This document shows positions 9,441 through 16,616 of a stretch of 61,897 bases of DNA, piece after piece. The translations under genes were made by a program, and so were the position numbers. The notes under the pieces are model-generated. The model saw only the letters and a program-made list of their open reading frames with translations, was not told the origin of the DNA and made no database searches. Source of the DNA: Intestinibacter sp034113885 (GTDB lineage: Bacteria; Bacillota; Clostridia; Peptostreptococcales; Peptostreptococcaceae); contig NZ_JAXEWM010000146.1 of NCBI RefSeq assembly GCF_034113885.1, positions 1-61,897 on the forward strand. The letters run 5' to 3'. The number at the start of each line of letters is the position of its first letter. Within the stretch, counting starts at the first letter, position 1.

Positions 9441-10328
9441 CTATAGACTATTACAATTTTTTAGTACAAATTTACTAAATTCATCTACTGCCGGCGATAC
9501 GTATTTATCCTTTAATTTAGCCATATATATATTTCTACTGTACACAGGACTTTTTAATTTGATCACATCTACATTAAAATACTTTAAGAAAGGAATATTT
9601 GGCATTACAGCGATTCCAAAATCTTCTGCGACTAATCCTGCCATAGACTCATCCTTTTCGACCTCATAAGATATATCTTGCTTTTTATTTATTTTTTTAA
9701 ATAAATTGTCTACAACAGGTCTCAAACCGCTAGATTTAGTAAAAGCGATATGTTTATATCCCACAGTTTTTATCAAGTCAATTTCTTTGTACTTAGATAA
9801 TTCGTGATTTTTAGGAACTACAACGACTAATTCCTCTTCTTTTACTTTTATAAATTCAATATTATTTTCATCTTCTACCATTGAACAAAATCCTATATCA
9901 AATCTCTCATTTTTTAGACCTTCTATAATAGATTTTGTATTTGAAGACGAAAATGTAAATCCAAAATTCTTATCTTCATTTTCCTTTAAAAACCTTCTAA
10001 CTATCATAGGCACAAATTCCGCCTCTAGAGTGTATATGTACCCTAAATCTATAACTCCACTTGTAGAACAAGTCAAAGCCTTTGTTTTATCTATCCCCTC
10101 TTGGAGATAGTCTAAGGACTTTTCTACATATTTTAAAAATATTTTTCCATATTTTGTAAGAACAACATTTCTTCCTTGTTTTTCGAATAACTTAGTTCCC
10201 AGCTCCTCTTCTAAAGCAGAAATAGCATGGCTTAAACTTGGCTGTGTTATAGATAAATCCTTAGCCGCTTTAGTATAGTGCTCCAAATGAGCTAATTTAA
10301 CAAAATATTGTAAATGATTTAAATTCAT
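9441..10328 (-). CDS. LysR-type regulator 1 of the shikimate block
   Basis: A 295-residue LysR-type transcription factor. The N-terminal winged helix (residues 1-60) has the classic TQPSLSHAISALEEELG helix and is followed by a linker helix. The rest is a periplasmic-binding-protein-like effector domain (about 90-290). It is divergent from the ene-reductase gene at 10704 and upstream of aroD, the usual arrangement for a regulator and its target. It is clearly related to the second LysR gene (19885), which flanks the other end of the block. By analogy with Listeria QuiR the effector may be shikimate or quinate; nothing in the sequence proves the ligand. Confidence 0.9.
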   Translation of the reverse strand: MNLNHLQYFVKLAHLEHYTKAAKDLSITQPSLSHAISALEEELGTKLFEKQGRNVVLTKYGKIFLKYVEKSLDYLQEGIDKTKALTCSTSGVIDLGYIYTLEAEFVPMIVRRFLKENEDKNFGFTFSSSNTKSIIEGLKNERFDIGFCSMVEDENNIEFIKVKEEELVVVVPKNHELSKYKEIDLIKTVGYKHIAFTKSSGLRPVVDNLFKKINKKQDISYEVEKDESMAGLVAEDFGIAVMPNIPFLKYFNVDVIKLKSPVYSRNIYMAKLKDKYVSPAVDEFSKFVLKNCNSL

Positions 10329-10703
10329 AATACCTACCTCAAATTTTTATATCTTTCTTAATTATTAATATACAATATATATTTCGATTTTTTAAGTGAT
10401 TAATTTATTTTTTATATAGCTATAAATCATAAATAAAATTTATATAAACACTAATTTTTTTAGATTTTTTTTATAAATTTAAAAATTTCTCTAAAAACAA
10501 AAAAAATATTTATTCTAATATAATTTATAAGTATTTTTTTCAAAAAAACATTTTTCTATTACTTTTATCTATAATTTATAACAAAAAGTGCTATTAGTTA
10601 TTTTAAATAAATGCTGTTAGAATAATCTTAAATAAAAAAATAACAAACAAAACACAAATAAAAAATAATAATCAATCAAAATATAATTTACGGAGGTTCT
10701 AAA
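10329..10703. promoter_or_regulatory. Divergent promoter region between LysR1 and ene-reductase 1
   Basis: A 375-bp AT-rich gap between divergent genes with no open frame. The 12-mer TATAATTTATAA occurs twice, at 10519-10530 and 10570-10581, 51 bp apart (about five helical turns). Its 11-bp core recurs in reverse orientation in the second LysR promoter region (19752-19762). These are candidate LysR operator half-sites. CGGAGG lies about 8 nt before the ATG at 10704. Confidence 0.45.
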
Positions 10704-12716
10704 ATGGCACACAAATATAAAAATATATTTTCACCTTTAACAGTGAAACATATGAACTTAAAAAACCGCATCGTAATGATGCCAATGGGTACAAATTATG
10801 GTGAACAAAACGGAGAAATGAGTTTCTTACATATTAATTATTATGAACAAAGAGCAAAAGGCGGTACTGGACTTATAATAGTAGAAAATGCAAGCGTATT
10901 TTCTCCTCAAGGATCAAACGGTACTTCACAACTTCGTATAGACCACGATAGTTATTTACCTAGATTATTCAAACTTTGCGAAAGAGTTCACAAATACGGA
11001 ACAAAAATAGCTATACAAATAAATCATGCTGGAGCATCTGCTATGTCTTCAAGAACAGGAATGCAACCAGTTTCTTCTTCAAATATACCTTCAAAGGCAG
11101 GCGGAGAAATCCCTAGACCTCTTGAAAAAGAAGAAATATACGAAATAGTTAAAAAATACGGTGAAGCAGCTAAAAGAGCTCAAACAGCAGGCTTTGATGC
11201 AGTAGAAATACATGCAGGACACTCTTATTTAATAAGTCAATTCTTATCACCTTTATACAACAACAGAACTGATGAATTCGGTGGCTCTGTAGAAAATAGA
11301 ACTCGTTTTGCAAGACTTGTAATAGATGAAGTTAGAAAAAATGTAGGACCTAACTTCCCAATATTATTACGTTTAAGTGCTGATGAATTTATGGAAGGTG
11401 GTAATACAATCGACGATTGCCTAGAATACCTAGAATACTTAAACGATGAAGTAGATATATTCGACGTATCTGCTGCTCTTAACGGATCAATACAATACCA
11501 AATAGATTCTAACTACTTAAAAGATGGTTGGAGATCTTATTTAGCAAAAGCAGTAAAAGAAAAATTCGGTAAACCTTGTATAACAATGGGTAACATAAGA
11601 AATCCTCAAGTAGCTGAAGACATATTAGAAAGAGGAGATGCCGACTTAATAGGTATGGGTCGTGGACTTATAGCTGATCCTAACTGGGTAAATAAAGTAG
11701 AATTAGGCAAAGAAGATGAAATAAGAAAATGTATATCTTGTAATATAGGTTGTGCAGGTAACAGAATCGGTATAAATAGACCTATAAGATGTACTGTAAA
11801 CCCATCTGTAAATGAAGATGAGCTTTATAAAAAACAAAAAGTTAAAAGACTTTGCAATGTAGTAGTTATAGGTGCAGGAACTGCAGGTCTTGAAGCTGCA
11901 TGTACAGCTGCAGAAGTCGGATGTACTACATTCTTAATCGAGAAAAAAGATGTTTTAGGTGGTCTTGCAACTGAAATCTCAAAAATCCCAGATAAAAAGA
12001 GATTATACGACTTCCCTAAATATCTAATAAATAGAGCTGAAAAATTAGAAAATTTATATATATTTAAAAACACTGAAGCTAGTGTAGACTTTATAAAAAA
12101 TCTAAGACCAAACTTAATAGTTAATGCTACAGGTTCTTCTCCATTACTACCTCCAATAAAAGGACTTCACGAAGTAATGGCCAAAGAAAATTCTAAAGTA
12201 TTCTCTATACTAGACATGATAAACAATGTAGAAAATTATCCAGAAGATTTAACAGGTAAAAAAGTTGTTATAATCGGTGGTGGAGCAGTTGGTCTTGATG
12301 TAGCAGAATTCTTCGCTCCAAGAAATGCTGAATGCTCTATAGTTGAAATGGCTCCAATCATAGGAAATGGAATAGATCCAGTATCAAAAGTTGGTACTTT
12401 CGACTTATTAAACAAACATGGAGTAAAACAACTTACTAGCACTCGTTTACTTGAAGTAAAAGACAATGCATTCTTGGTTGAACATCCAGATGGAAGATTA
12501 GAAGATTTAGAATTCGATTATGGATTTGTATGCTTAGGAATGAGATCTAACAATCCTGTACTAGAAGCTTTAAAAGAAGAGTATTGTAATACAAATGTAG
12601 AAATAGTTTCTATAGGAGATAGTGTTAGAGCTAGACGTATAATAGAAGGTGTTGAAGAAGGTAGAAATATCATAAATACTTTAACTAAACACGATTACCT
12701 TGATATTTATGTTTAA
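10704..12716 (+). CDS. NADH:flavin oxidoreductase / ene-reductase 1 (BaiCD/FadH-like)
   Basis: A 670-residue three-part reductase of the 2,4-dienoyl-CoA reductase/BaiCD/BaiH type. Residues 1-335 are an FMN-binding Old Yellow Enzyme barrel with the substrate-site motif HAGHSYLISQF (active-site Tyr175). Cysteines 343, 346, 350 and 363 (C-x2-C-x3-C-x12-C) should bind a 4Fe-4S cluster. Residues 385-670 are an FAD/NAD(P)H domain with VVIGAGTAGLEA and a second GGGAVGL motif. Such enzymes reduce C=C bonds conjugated to a carbonyl or carboxylate. In this block the natural candidates are shikimate-derived enoates such as 3-dehydroshikimate; this is inference. It is the only plus-strand metabolic gene of the block and faces its own LysR. 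Confidence 0.9.
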   Translation: MAHKYKNIFSPLTVKHMNLKNRIVMMPMGTNYGEQNGEMSFLHINYYEQRAKGGTGLIIVENASVFSPQGSNGTSQLRIDHDSYLPRLFKLCERVHKYGTKIAIQINHAGASAMSSRTGMQPVSSSNIPSKAGGEIPRPLEKEEIYEIVKKYGEAAKRAQTAGFDAVEIHAGHSYLISQFLSPLYNNRTDEFGGSVENRTRFARLVIDEVRKNVGPNFPILLRLSADEFMEGGNTIDDCLEYLEYLNDEVDIFDVSAALNGSIQYQIDSNYLKDGWRSYLAKAVKEKFGKPCITMGNIRNPQVAEDILERGDADLIGMGRGLIADPNWVNKVELGKEDEIRKCISCNIGCAGNRIGINRPIRCTVNPSVNEDELYKKQKVKRLCNVVVIGAGTAGLEAACTAAEVGCTTFLIEKKDVLGGLATEISKIPDKKRLYDFPKYLINRAEKLENLYIFKNTEASVDFIKNLRPNLIVNATGSSPLLPPIKGLHEVMAKENSKVFSILDMINNVENYPEDLTGKKVVIIGGGAVGLDVAEFFAPRNAECSIVEMAPIIGNGIDPVSKVGTFDLLNKHGVKQLTSTRLLEVKDNAFLVEHPDGRLEDLEFDYGFVCLGMRSNNPVLEALKEEYCNTNVEIVSIGDSVRARRIIEGVEEGRNIINTLTKHDYLDIYV

Positions 12717-12777
12717 AATATTCTAAATAAGTTATTTTCCCCAATTTAATTTAAATTAGAATATTAATAATATATTT

Positions 12778-12817
12778 ATAGGCTGCTTAAATACATCCCT
12801 TAAAATAAGCAGCCTAT
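12778..12817. terminator. 12-bp hairpin downstream of ene-reductase 1
   Basis: A perfect 12-bp stem (12778-12789 with 12806-12817) with a 16-nt loop lies 62 nt past the ene-reductase stop. The following T-stretch is short, so it may end transcription from either strand only weakly. Confidence 0.6.
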
Positions 12818-12854
12818 TTCTAAAAACTATTTTAAACAATATTTATACAATTTG

Positions 12855-12893
12855 AATTCCTTATTTTTTAATAGGGAATTTTTTATTTTTTTT
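12855..12893 (+). terminator. Plus-strand terminator abutting aroE
   Basis: An 11-bp stem (12855-12865 with 12870-12880, one mismatch) is followed by a long T-run on the plus strand. The T-run overlaps the last codons of the convergent aroE gene (stop at 12883). Confidence 0.65.
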
Positions 12894-13746
12894 GTTGTTC
12901 TTCTAAGAATATCTTCAATATATTTTGAGTGTCCTCTAATGTAGGTGTAACACCTGTCCATATACTAAAAGAATGCACTCCTTGATTTATAAGCATTTGT
13001 ATTCCATAAGCTATTTTTAAATCGTGTTTAAGTCCCCACTTAATAAAAGCTGTTTCATGAGGCTTGTAGACAGCATCTGCTATTATCATATTTTTAGGTG
13101 GCACTAAAGATGTATCTATTGGTGACTCATCTGTTCCCATACCTATTGGTGTAGTATTTATCAAAACATCTACATTATCTATGTCCTCTTGAGTTATGAT
13201 CTTAGATGTCGCAATTGCCTTTGTATCAAAATGCTCATTTATTGTGTCTACTATCGATTGGGCTTTTTCGATACTTCTATTTACTATTTCTATTGAAGCT
13301 ACATTTTCTATAGCAAGCTGTATTGCAATACTTCTACATGCTCCACCTGCACCTATTATTAGAACTTTTTTTCCATCCATTGTCTCACCACTTGCATCCT
13401 TAAGTGATTTAGTAAGCCCTGTTCCATCTGTATTATATCCGTATAGCTTTCCATCTACATTTTTGATAGTATTTACTGCCCCAAATAATTTAGCCCTTTC
13501 ATCTATTTCATCTAAGTATTTCATGACCTCTATCTTGTGAGGTATTGTTACATTAGTACCCATTATGCCTAAATGTCTTATTCCATTTATAGCCTCACCT
13601 ACATGATCAGGGTCTACATCATAGCTTACATAAACGGCATCAATACCGTATTTATTGAATAAATAATTGTGTATCTTAGGTGAAAAGCTTTGACTAACTG
13701 GGTGGCCTATAACACTGTAAACCTTTGTTTTTGAACTTATATTCAT
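12883..13746 (-). CDS. aroE: Shikimate dehydrogenase
   Basis: AroE interconverts 3-dehydroshikimate and shikimate with NADP(H). All canonical motifs are present in the 287-residue protein: the shikimate-binding SFSPKIHN loop, NVTIPHK with the catalytic Lys, GYNTDG with the catalytic Asp, the nucleotide-binding GAGGACRS, NRS with the Arg typical of NADP specificity, and the C-terminal QMLINQG. It is therefore the biosynthetic-type enzyme, unlike the YdiB-type paralogue at 15613. It is convergent with ene-reductase 1 and separated from the MFS operon by a small gene candidate and a terminator, so it is probably transcribed alone. AGGAGGATAATATG gives the start. Confidence 0.95.
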   Translation of the reverse strand: MNISSKTKVYSVIGHPVSQSFSPKIHNYLFNKYGIDAVYVSYDVDPDHVGEAINGIRHLGIMGTNVTIPHKIEVMKYLDEIDERAKLFGAVNTIKNVDGKLYGYNTDGTGLTKSLKDASGETMDGKKVLIIGAGGACRSIAIQLAIENVASIEIVNRSIEKAQSIVDTINEHFDTKAIATSKIITQEDIDNVDVLINTTPIGMGTDESPIDTSLVPPKNMIIADAVYKPHETAFIKWGLKHDLKIAYGIQMLINQGVHSFSIWTGVTPTLEDTQNILKIFLEEQQKK

Positions 13747-13770
13747 ATTATCCTCCTACAACTCCCTTAA

Positions 13771-13804
13771 TATTTAAAAAGGAGAACTCCCACGAGTTCT
13801 CCTT
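13771..13804 (-). terminator. Strong minus-strand terminator between aroE and the small ORF
   Basis: A perfect 11-bp GC-rich stem (13779-13789 with 13794-13804) with a 4-nt loop is followed by a U-run on the minus strand. It lies just upstream of aroE, so it must end a transcript arising in 13805-14355, which supports a small gene there. Confidence 0.8.
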
Positions 13805-13844
13805 CTATAAATAAAAATTATTTACCTAATTTTAAAATTTTATA

Positions 13845-13985
13845 TTAAATGTAGGTCAATTTAGAACTCATCAGAAAAGATTTATTTTTTATATTATTGC
13901 AATAAAAATAGCCAGCGCTAAAATAAAAGCCCCAGAACATAAAATAGAAATAGCTATATAATTTGCTTAGATCTTTTCTAATCAT
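13845..13985 (-). CDS. Small hydrophobic ORF with strong ribosome site
   Basis: A 46-codon ORF opens with MIRKDLSK. TGGAGG lies 10 nt upstream of its ATG and a strong terminator follows about 40 nt after its stop. It is rich in Tyr and Phe. In the +1 frame the same DNA encodes a textbook membrane span beginning NYIAISILCSGAFILALAI, closed by TAA near 13896. A one-base shift after the eighth codon would join MIRKDLS to that span. So this is either a real small protein, or a small membrane protein with a frameshift. Its place next to the MFS gene could mean a transporter-associated peptide. Function unknown. Confidence 0.45.
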   Translation of the reverse strand: MIRKDLSKLYSYFYFMFWGFYFSAGYFYCNNIKNKSFLMSSKLTYI

Positions 13986-14282
13986 TTCATTACCTCCATT
14001 TAAGTATTAATAAATATATATTATCCTGATTCAATTTAGAAAATACATTTTATTTCTTTATTTATATTAAATTTTATCTAATTTAAATAAATTGTCAATC
14101 TAGATTTTTTTTATTTAAGCAAAATTCGTTATTTTCTGAGTATTTTAAATTCAAAATTTACTGCTTCTACTTTATTTTTTATAATTTATTTCTAATTATT
14201 TCCAAAAAAATATATTTTAATTTACAAATACTATCAATTTTCATAATTTATTAAAGAATTTTAATTTATTCGATATTTTTCT
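13986..14282. other. AT-rich spacer between small ORF and MFS terminator
   Basis: About 300 bp of very AT-rich sequence. It probably holds the promoter for the small ORF at 13845-13985. No other ORF with a ribosome site, and no structured RNA, was recognised. Confidence 0.4.
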
Positions 14283-14335
14283 AAAAAAAATAGACCTTAA
14301 AACTTAAATTAATAAGTCTTAAAGTCTATTTTATA
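14283..14335 (-). terminator. Terminator of the dehydratase-reductase-dehydrogenase-MFS operon
   Basis: A long imperfect hairpin (outer stem 14287-14301 with 14316-14330, including G-U pairs) is followed on the minus strand by eight U residues. It lies 20 nt after the MFS stop and marks the end of the operon that starts at 19506. Confidence 0.85.
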
Positions 14336-14355
14336 TTTATGTGTTTTTAAGCAAA

Positions 14356-15588
14356 TTAAGCTGCCTTTTCAAGTTTTTCCATTTTATCACTTTCTACATT
14401 TACATAGATAGCAAGTAATACACCTATTACTGTAACTACTACGTTAAGTAAAACAACGTTTGTTGGTCCGTTAGTAGCTCCACCAACTTTAGTTAAGTAA
14501 GATGCAACATTTAATATAGTGTAATTTGCAACACTTGATGCGATCATAACTATTGAAGTTATCTTACCTTTATCTTTAGGGAACATTTCATTTGCAGTTG
14601 ATACACAAAGTTGAAGTACTCCACCTGCTGCTGCATAACCTAATACGAATCCACCTACTAAACATATAGAAGGTATTCTTATAAAGTATATAGCTATAAG
14701 CATTGCTGCTGATATTGCTGGATATATTATAAGTATTCTAGCTGCTTTTAATCCTTTTTTGATTAATACTGATGAAACTAATATTGCACATACTGTTCCT
14801 AAAGCGTAGAATGATTGTATTTTACTTGGATCAGCAAGTCCATATAATCTACCTAATTCTTGGTTACAGTTTAACCATATCATGAAAGTTGAAGAAGAAG
14901 TAAATCCTATGCATATTAAAGCTATACTTGCTGGAGTAAATTTCATTTTTTCTTTTTTAACTTCTTGTTTACCTTCATCATCTGCTGTAGCATTTGCTTT
15001 AGGGAATGGTAATATTGCTATTAATACACCATCTATTGCTATTGCTACTGCTGCAATTAAGAATATTGTTCTAAATGGTAACATGCTTGTAGCTACAAAT
15101 CCTATACCAAATGGTAACAAGAATTGTGCTATAGACATTGAAAATTTAGTAAACATATTTGCTATAGATCCGTTTTCTGGGAATATTTCCATACATGATG
15201 GTGATACGCAAGTATCTAAGAATGAGTTAGCTATACCACCTACTATAGCAAATATATAACCCACTGCCATACTTGGAGCAAATACTATTCCTCCTAAGTA
15301 TAAAGCATAACAAATAACACCTATAATACCACTAATTCTTCTTCCGAATTTATCAGATATTGGTCCTGAGAATGGAAGAGATATTAAACGTCCAAGTCCA
15401 AGTGCTGCAATTACAGAAACTACCATACTTACATCAAAAGTTCCATCTTCTAGTAATTTTGCTCCCCACATTGATGCAAAATCTTGTTTATATTGTCCTA
15501 ATATAGAAGCTCCTATACCATGTATAAAGTACGTAAAGTATAAGGCTGCAGCTGTAGGATAATATTTTTTATAATTAATTTTTTCCAT
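14356..15588 (-). CDS. MFS transporter, probable quinate/shikimate uptake
   Basis: A 410-residue major facilitator protein with about 12 hydrophobic segments. The inter-helix signature GPISDKFGRRISG (about residues 75-87) is the MFS loop 2-3 motif, and a charged central loop (about 197-215, KANATADDEGKQEVKKEK) separates two six-helix halves. It is the last gene of an operon with a YdiB-type dehydrogenase (24 nt upstream), an ene-reductase and a dehydroshikimate dehydratase candidate. I infer that it imports the cyclic polyol acid used by those enzymes, or exports the product; the direction cannot be read from the sequence. Confidence 0.88.
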   Translation of the reverse strand: MEKINYKKYYPTAAALYFTYFIHGIGASILGQYKQDFASMWGAKLLEDGTFDVSMVVSVIAALGLGRLISLPFSGPISDKFGRRISGIIGVICYALYLGGIVFAPSMAVGYIFAIVGGIANSFLDTCVSPSCMEIFPENGSIANMFTKFSMSIAQFLLPFGIGFVATSMLPFRTIFLIAAVAIAIDGVLIAILPFPKANATADDEGKQEVKKEKMKFTPASIALICIGFTSSSTFMIWLNCNQELGRLYGLADPSKIQSFYALGTVCAILVSSVLIKKGLKAARILIIYPAISAAMLIAIYFIRIPSICLVGGFVLGYAAAGGVLQLCVSTANEMFPKDKGKITSIVMIASSVANYTILNVASYLTKVGGATNGPTNVVLLNVVVTVIGVLLAIYVNVESDKMEKLEKAA

Positions 15589-15612
15589 TATGGCATCCTC
15601 CTATTTTTAATT

Positions 15613-16482
15613 TTATAAATCAGAATAGTATTTAGCTTTTACTTGTTCAACAGGCATTTCTTGTCCCATGAATAATTTGAATGCTTCTACTCCTTGGTAT
15701 AATAACATTCCTTTTCCACCGATAGCTTTACAACCAGCTGCTTCTGCATCTAATATCATTTTAGTTTTGATTGGATTGTAAACAACGTCTGTTACTACTA
15801 GATCTTTTCTAAATACGCTTGTATCTTTTATGTTTGTTTCTCCATCATAAGGTTTCATACCTATTAATGTAGCATTAGTTAATATATCACTTGTAGCTAT
15901 TTCAGCGTATAATTTTTCAGTGTCATCTATGTCGTATAAATTTACTATACAATCTGGAACTTCTTTTTTGATAGATTCAACAGTTTTTTGAGCTTTTTCA
16001 AAGAAAGCGTCTTTTTTGTTGAATATAGATATTTCTCTAGCTCCATCAAGTGCTGCTTGAACTTGTATAGCAGTTGCAGCTCCACCTGCACCCATTATAG
16101 TCATTTTTTTGCCTTTTATATCTACACCATTTTCTCTTAAGTTTCTTACATAACCTTTACCGTCTGTAATGTCACCTATTAATTTTCCATTGTCGTTTAT
16201 TATTGTATTACAAGCACCTATTATACGAGAAGCTGGAGATAATTCATCCATGTATTTAGCTACTTCACCTTTACAAGGCATTGTAACATTTCCACCTTTC
16301 ATGTTGAAAGTTCTGAAAGCATTTACTGCATCTTCTGTTTTTTCTACAGGTACGTCAAAAGCTAAATATTTATAATCTAAATCTAATAATTCAAAGCTAT
16401 AGTTGTACATTGCAGGTGAGCCTGAATGTCCTACTGGTGTTCCTATTAATCCTAATAATCCTGTTCTTCCTGATATTTCCAT
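15613..16482 (-). CDS. YdiB-type quinate/shikimate dehydrogenase
   Basis: A 289-residue AroE homologue that matches E. coli YdiB better than AroE. The segment after the nucleotide loop reads FNKKDAFFEKA (YdiB-like FNRRDEFFDKA), followed by SDILTNATLIGMKP and VYNPIKTKM. Catalytic Lys (NVTMPCK) and Asp (ITDG) are kept. The usual His of PHK is Cys and the Asn of NTDG is Ile. The Asp in the KKD turn suggests NAD use. YdiB-type enzymes oxidise quinate to 3-dehydroquinate and shikimate to 3-dehydroshikimate. Its operon with an MFS gene, ene-reductase and dehydratase candidate fits catabolism, not biosynthesis. Confidence 0.9.
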   Translation of the reverse strand: MEISGRTGLLGLIGTPVGHSGSPAMYNYSFELLDLDYKYLAFDVPVEKTEDAVNAFRTFNMKGGNVTMPCKGEVAKYMDELSPASRIIGACNTIINDNGKLIGDITDGKGYVRNLRENGVDIKGKKMTIMGAGGAATAIQVQAALDGAREISIFNKKDAFFEKAQKTVESIKKEVPDCIVNLYDIDDTEKLYAEIATSDILTNATLIGMKPYDGETNIKDTSVFRKDLVVTDVVYNPIKTKMILDAEAAGCKAIGGKGMLLYQGVEAFKLFMGQEMPVEQVKAKYYSDL

Positions 16483-16523
16483 TTTATTGTTCCTCCGAAT
16501 TTATTTCGTTTAAATTTATTTGT

Positions 16524-16578
16524 GTATACTGGTATAGAATGTCGCAAAATAAACTTTTGCAACATTCAACCAATATAC
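16524..16578 (-). other. Large intercistronic stem-loop
   Basis: Three stacked paired segments (16524-16533 with 16569-16578, one mismatch; 16537-16542 with 16562-16567; 16544-16549 with 16555-16560) make a roughly 22-bp hairpin with a 5-nt loop. It lies between ene-reductase 2 and the YdiB-type gene. No U-run follows, so it may be an mRNA stability or processing element rather than a terminator. Confidence 0.6.
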
Positions 16579-16616
16579 AGTTAAAAACTATATTTTAAGT
16601 GTAATTATTTAACAAA

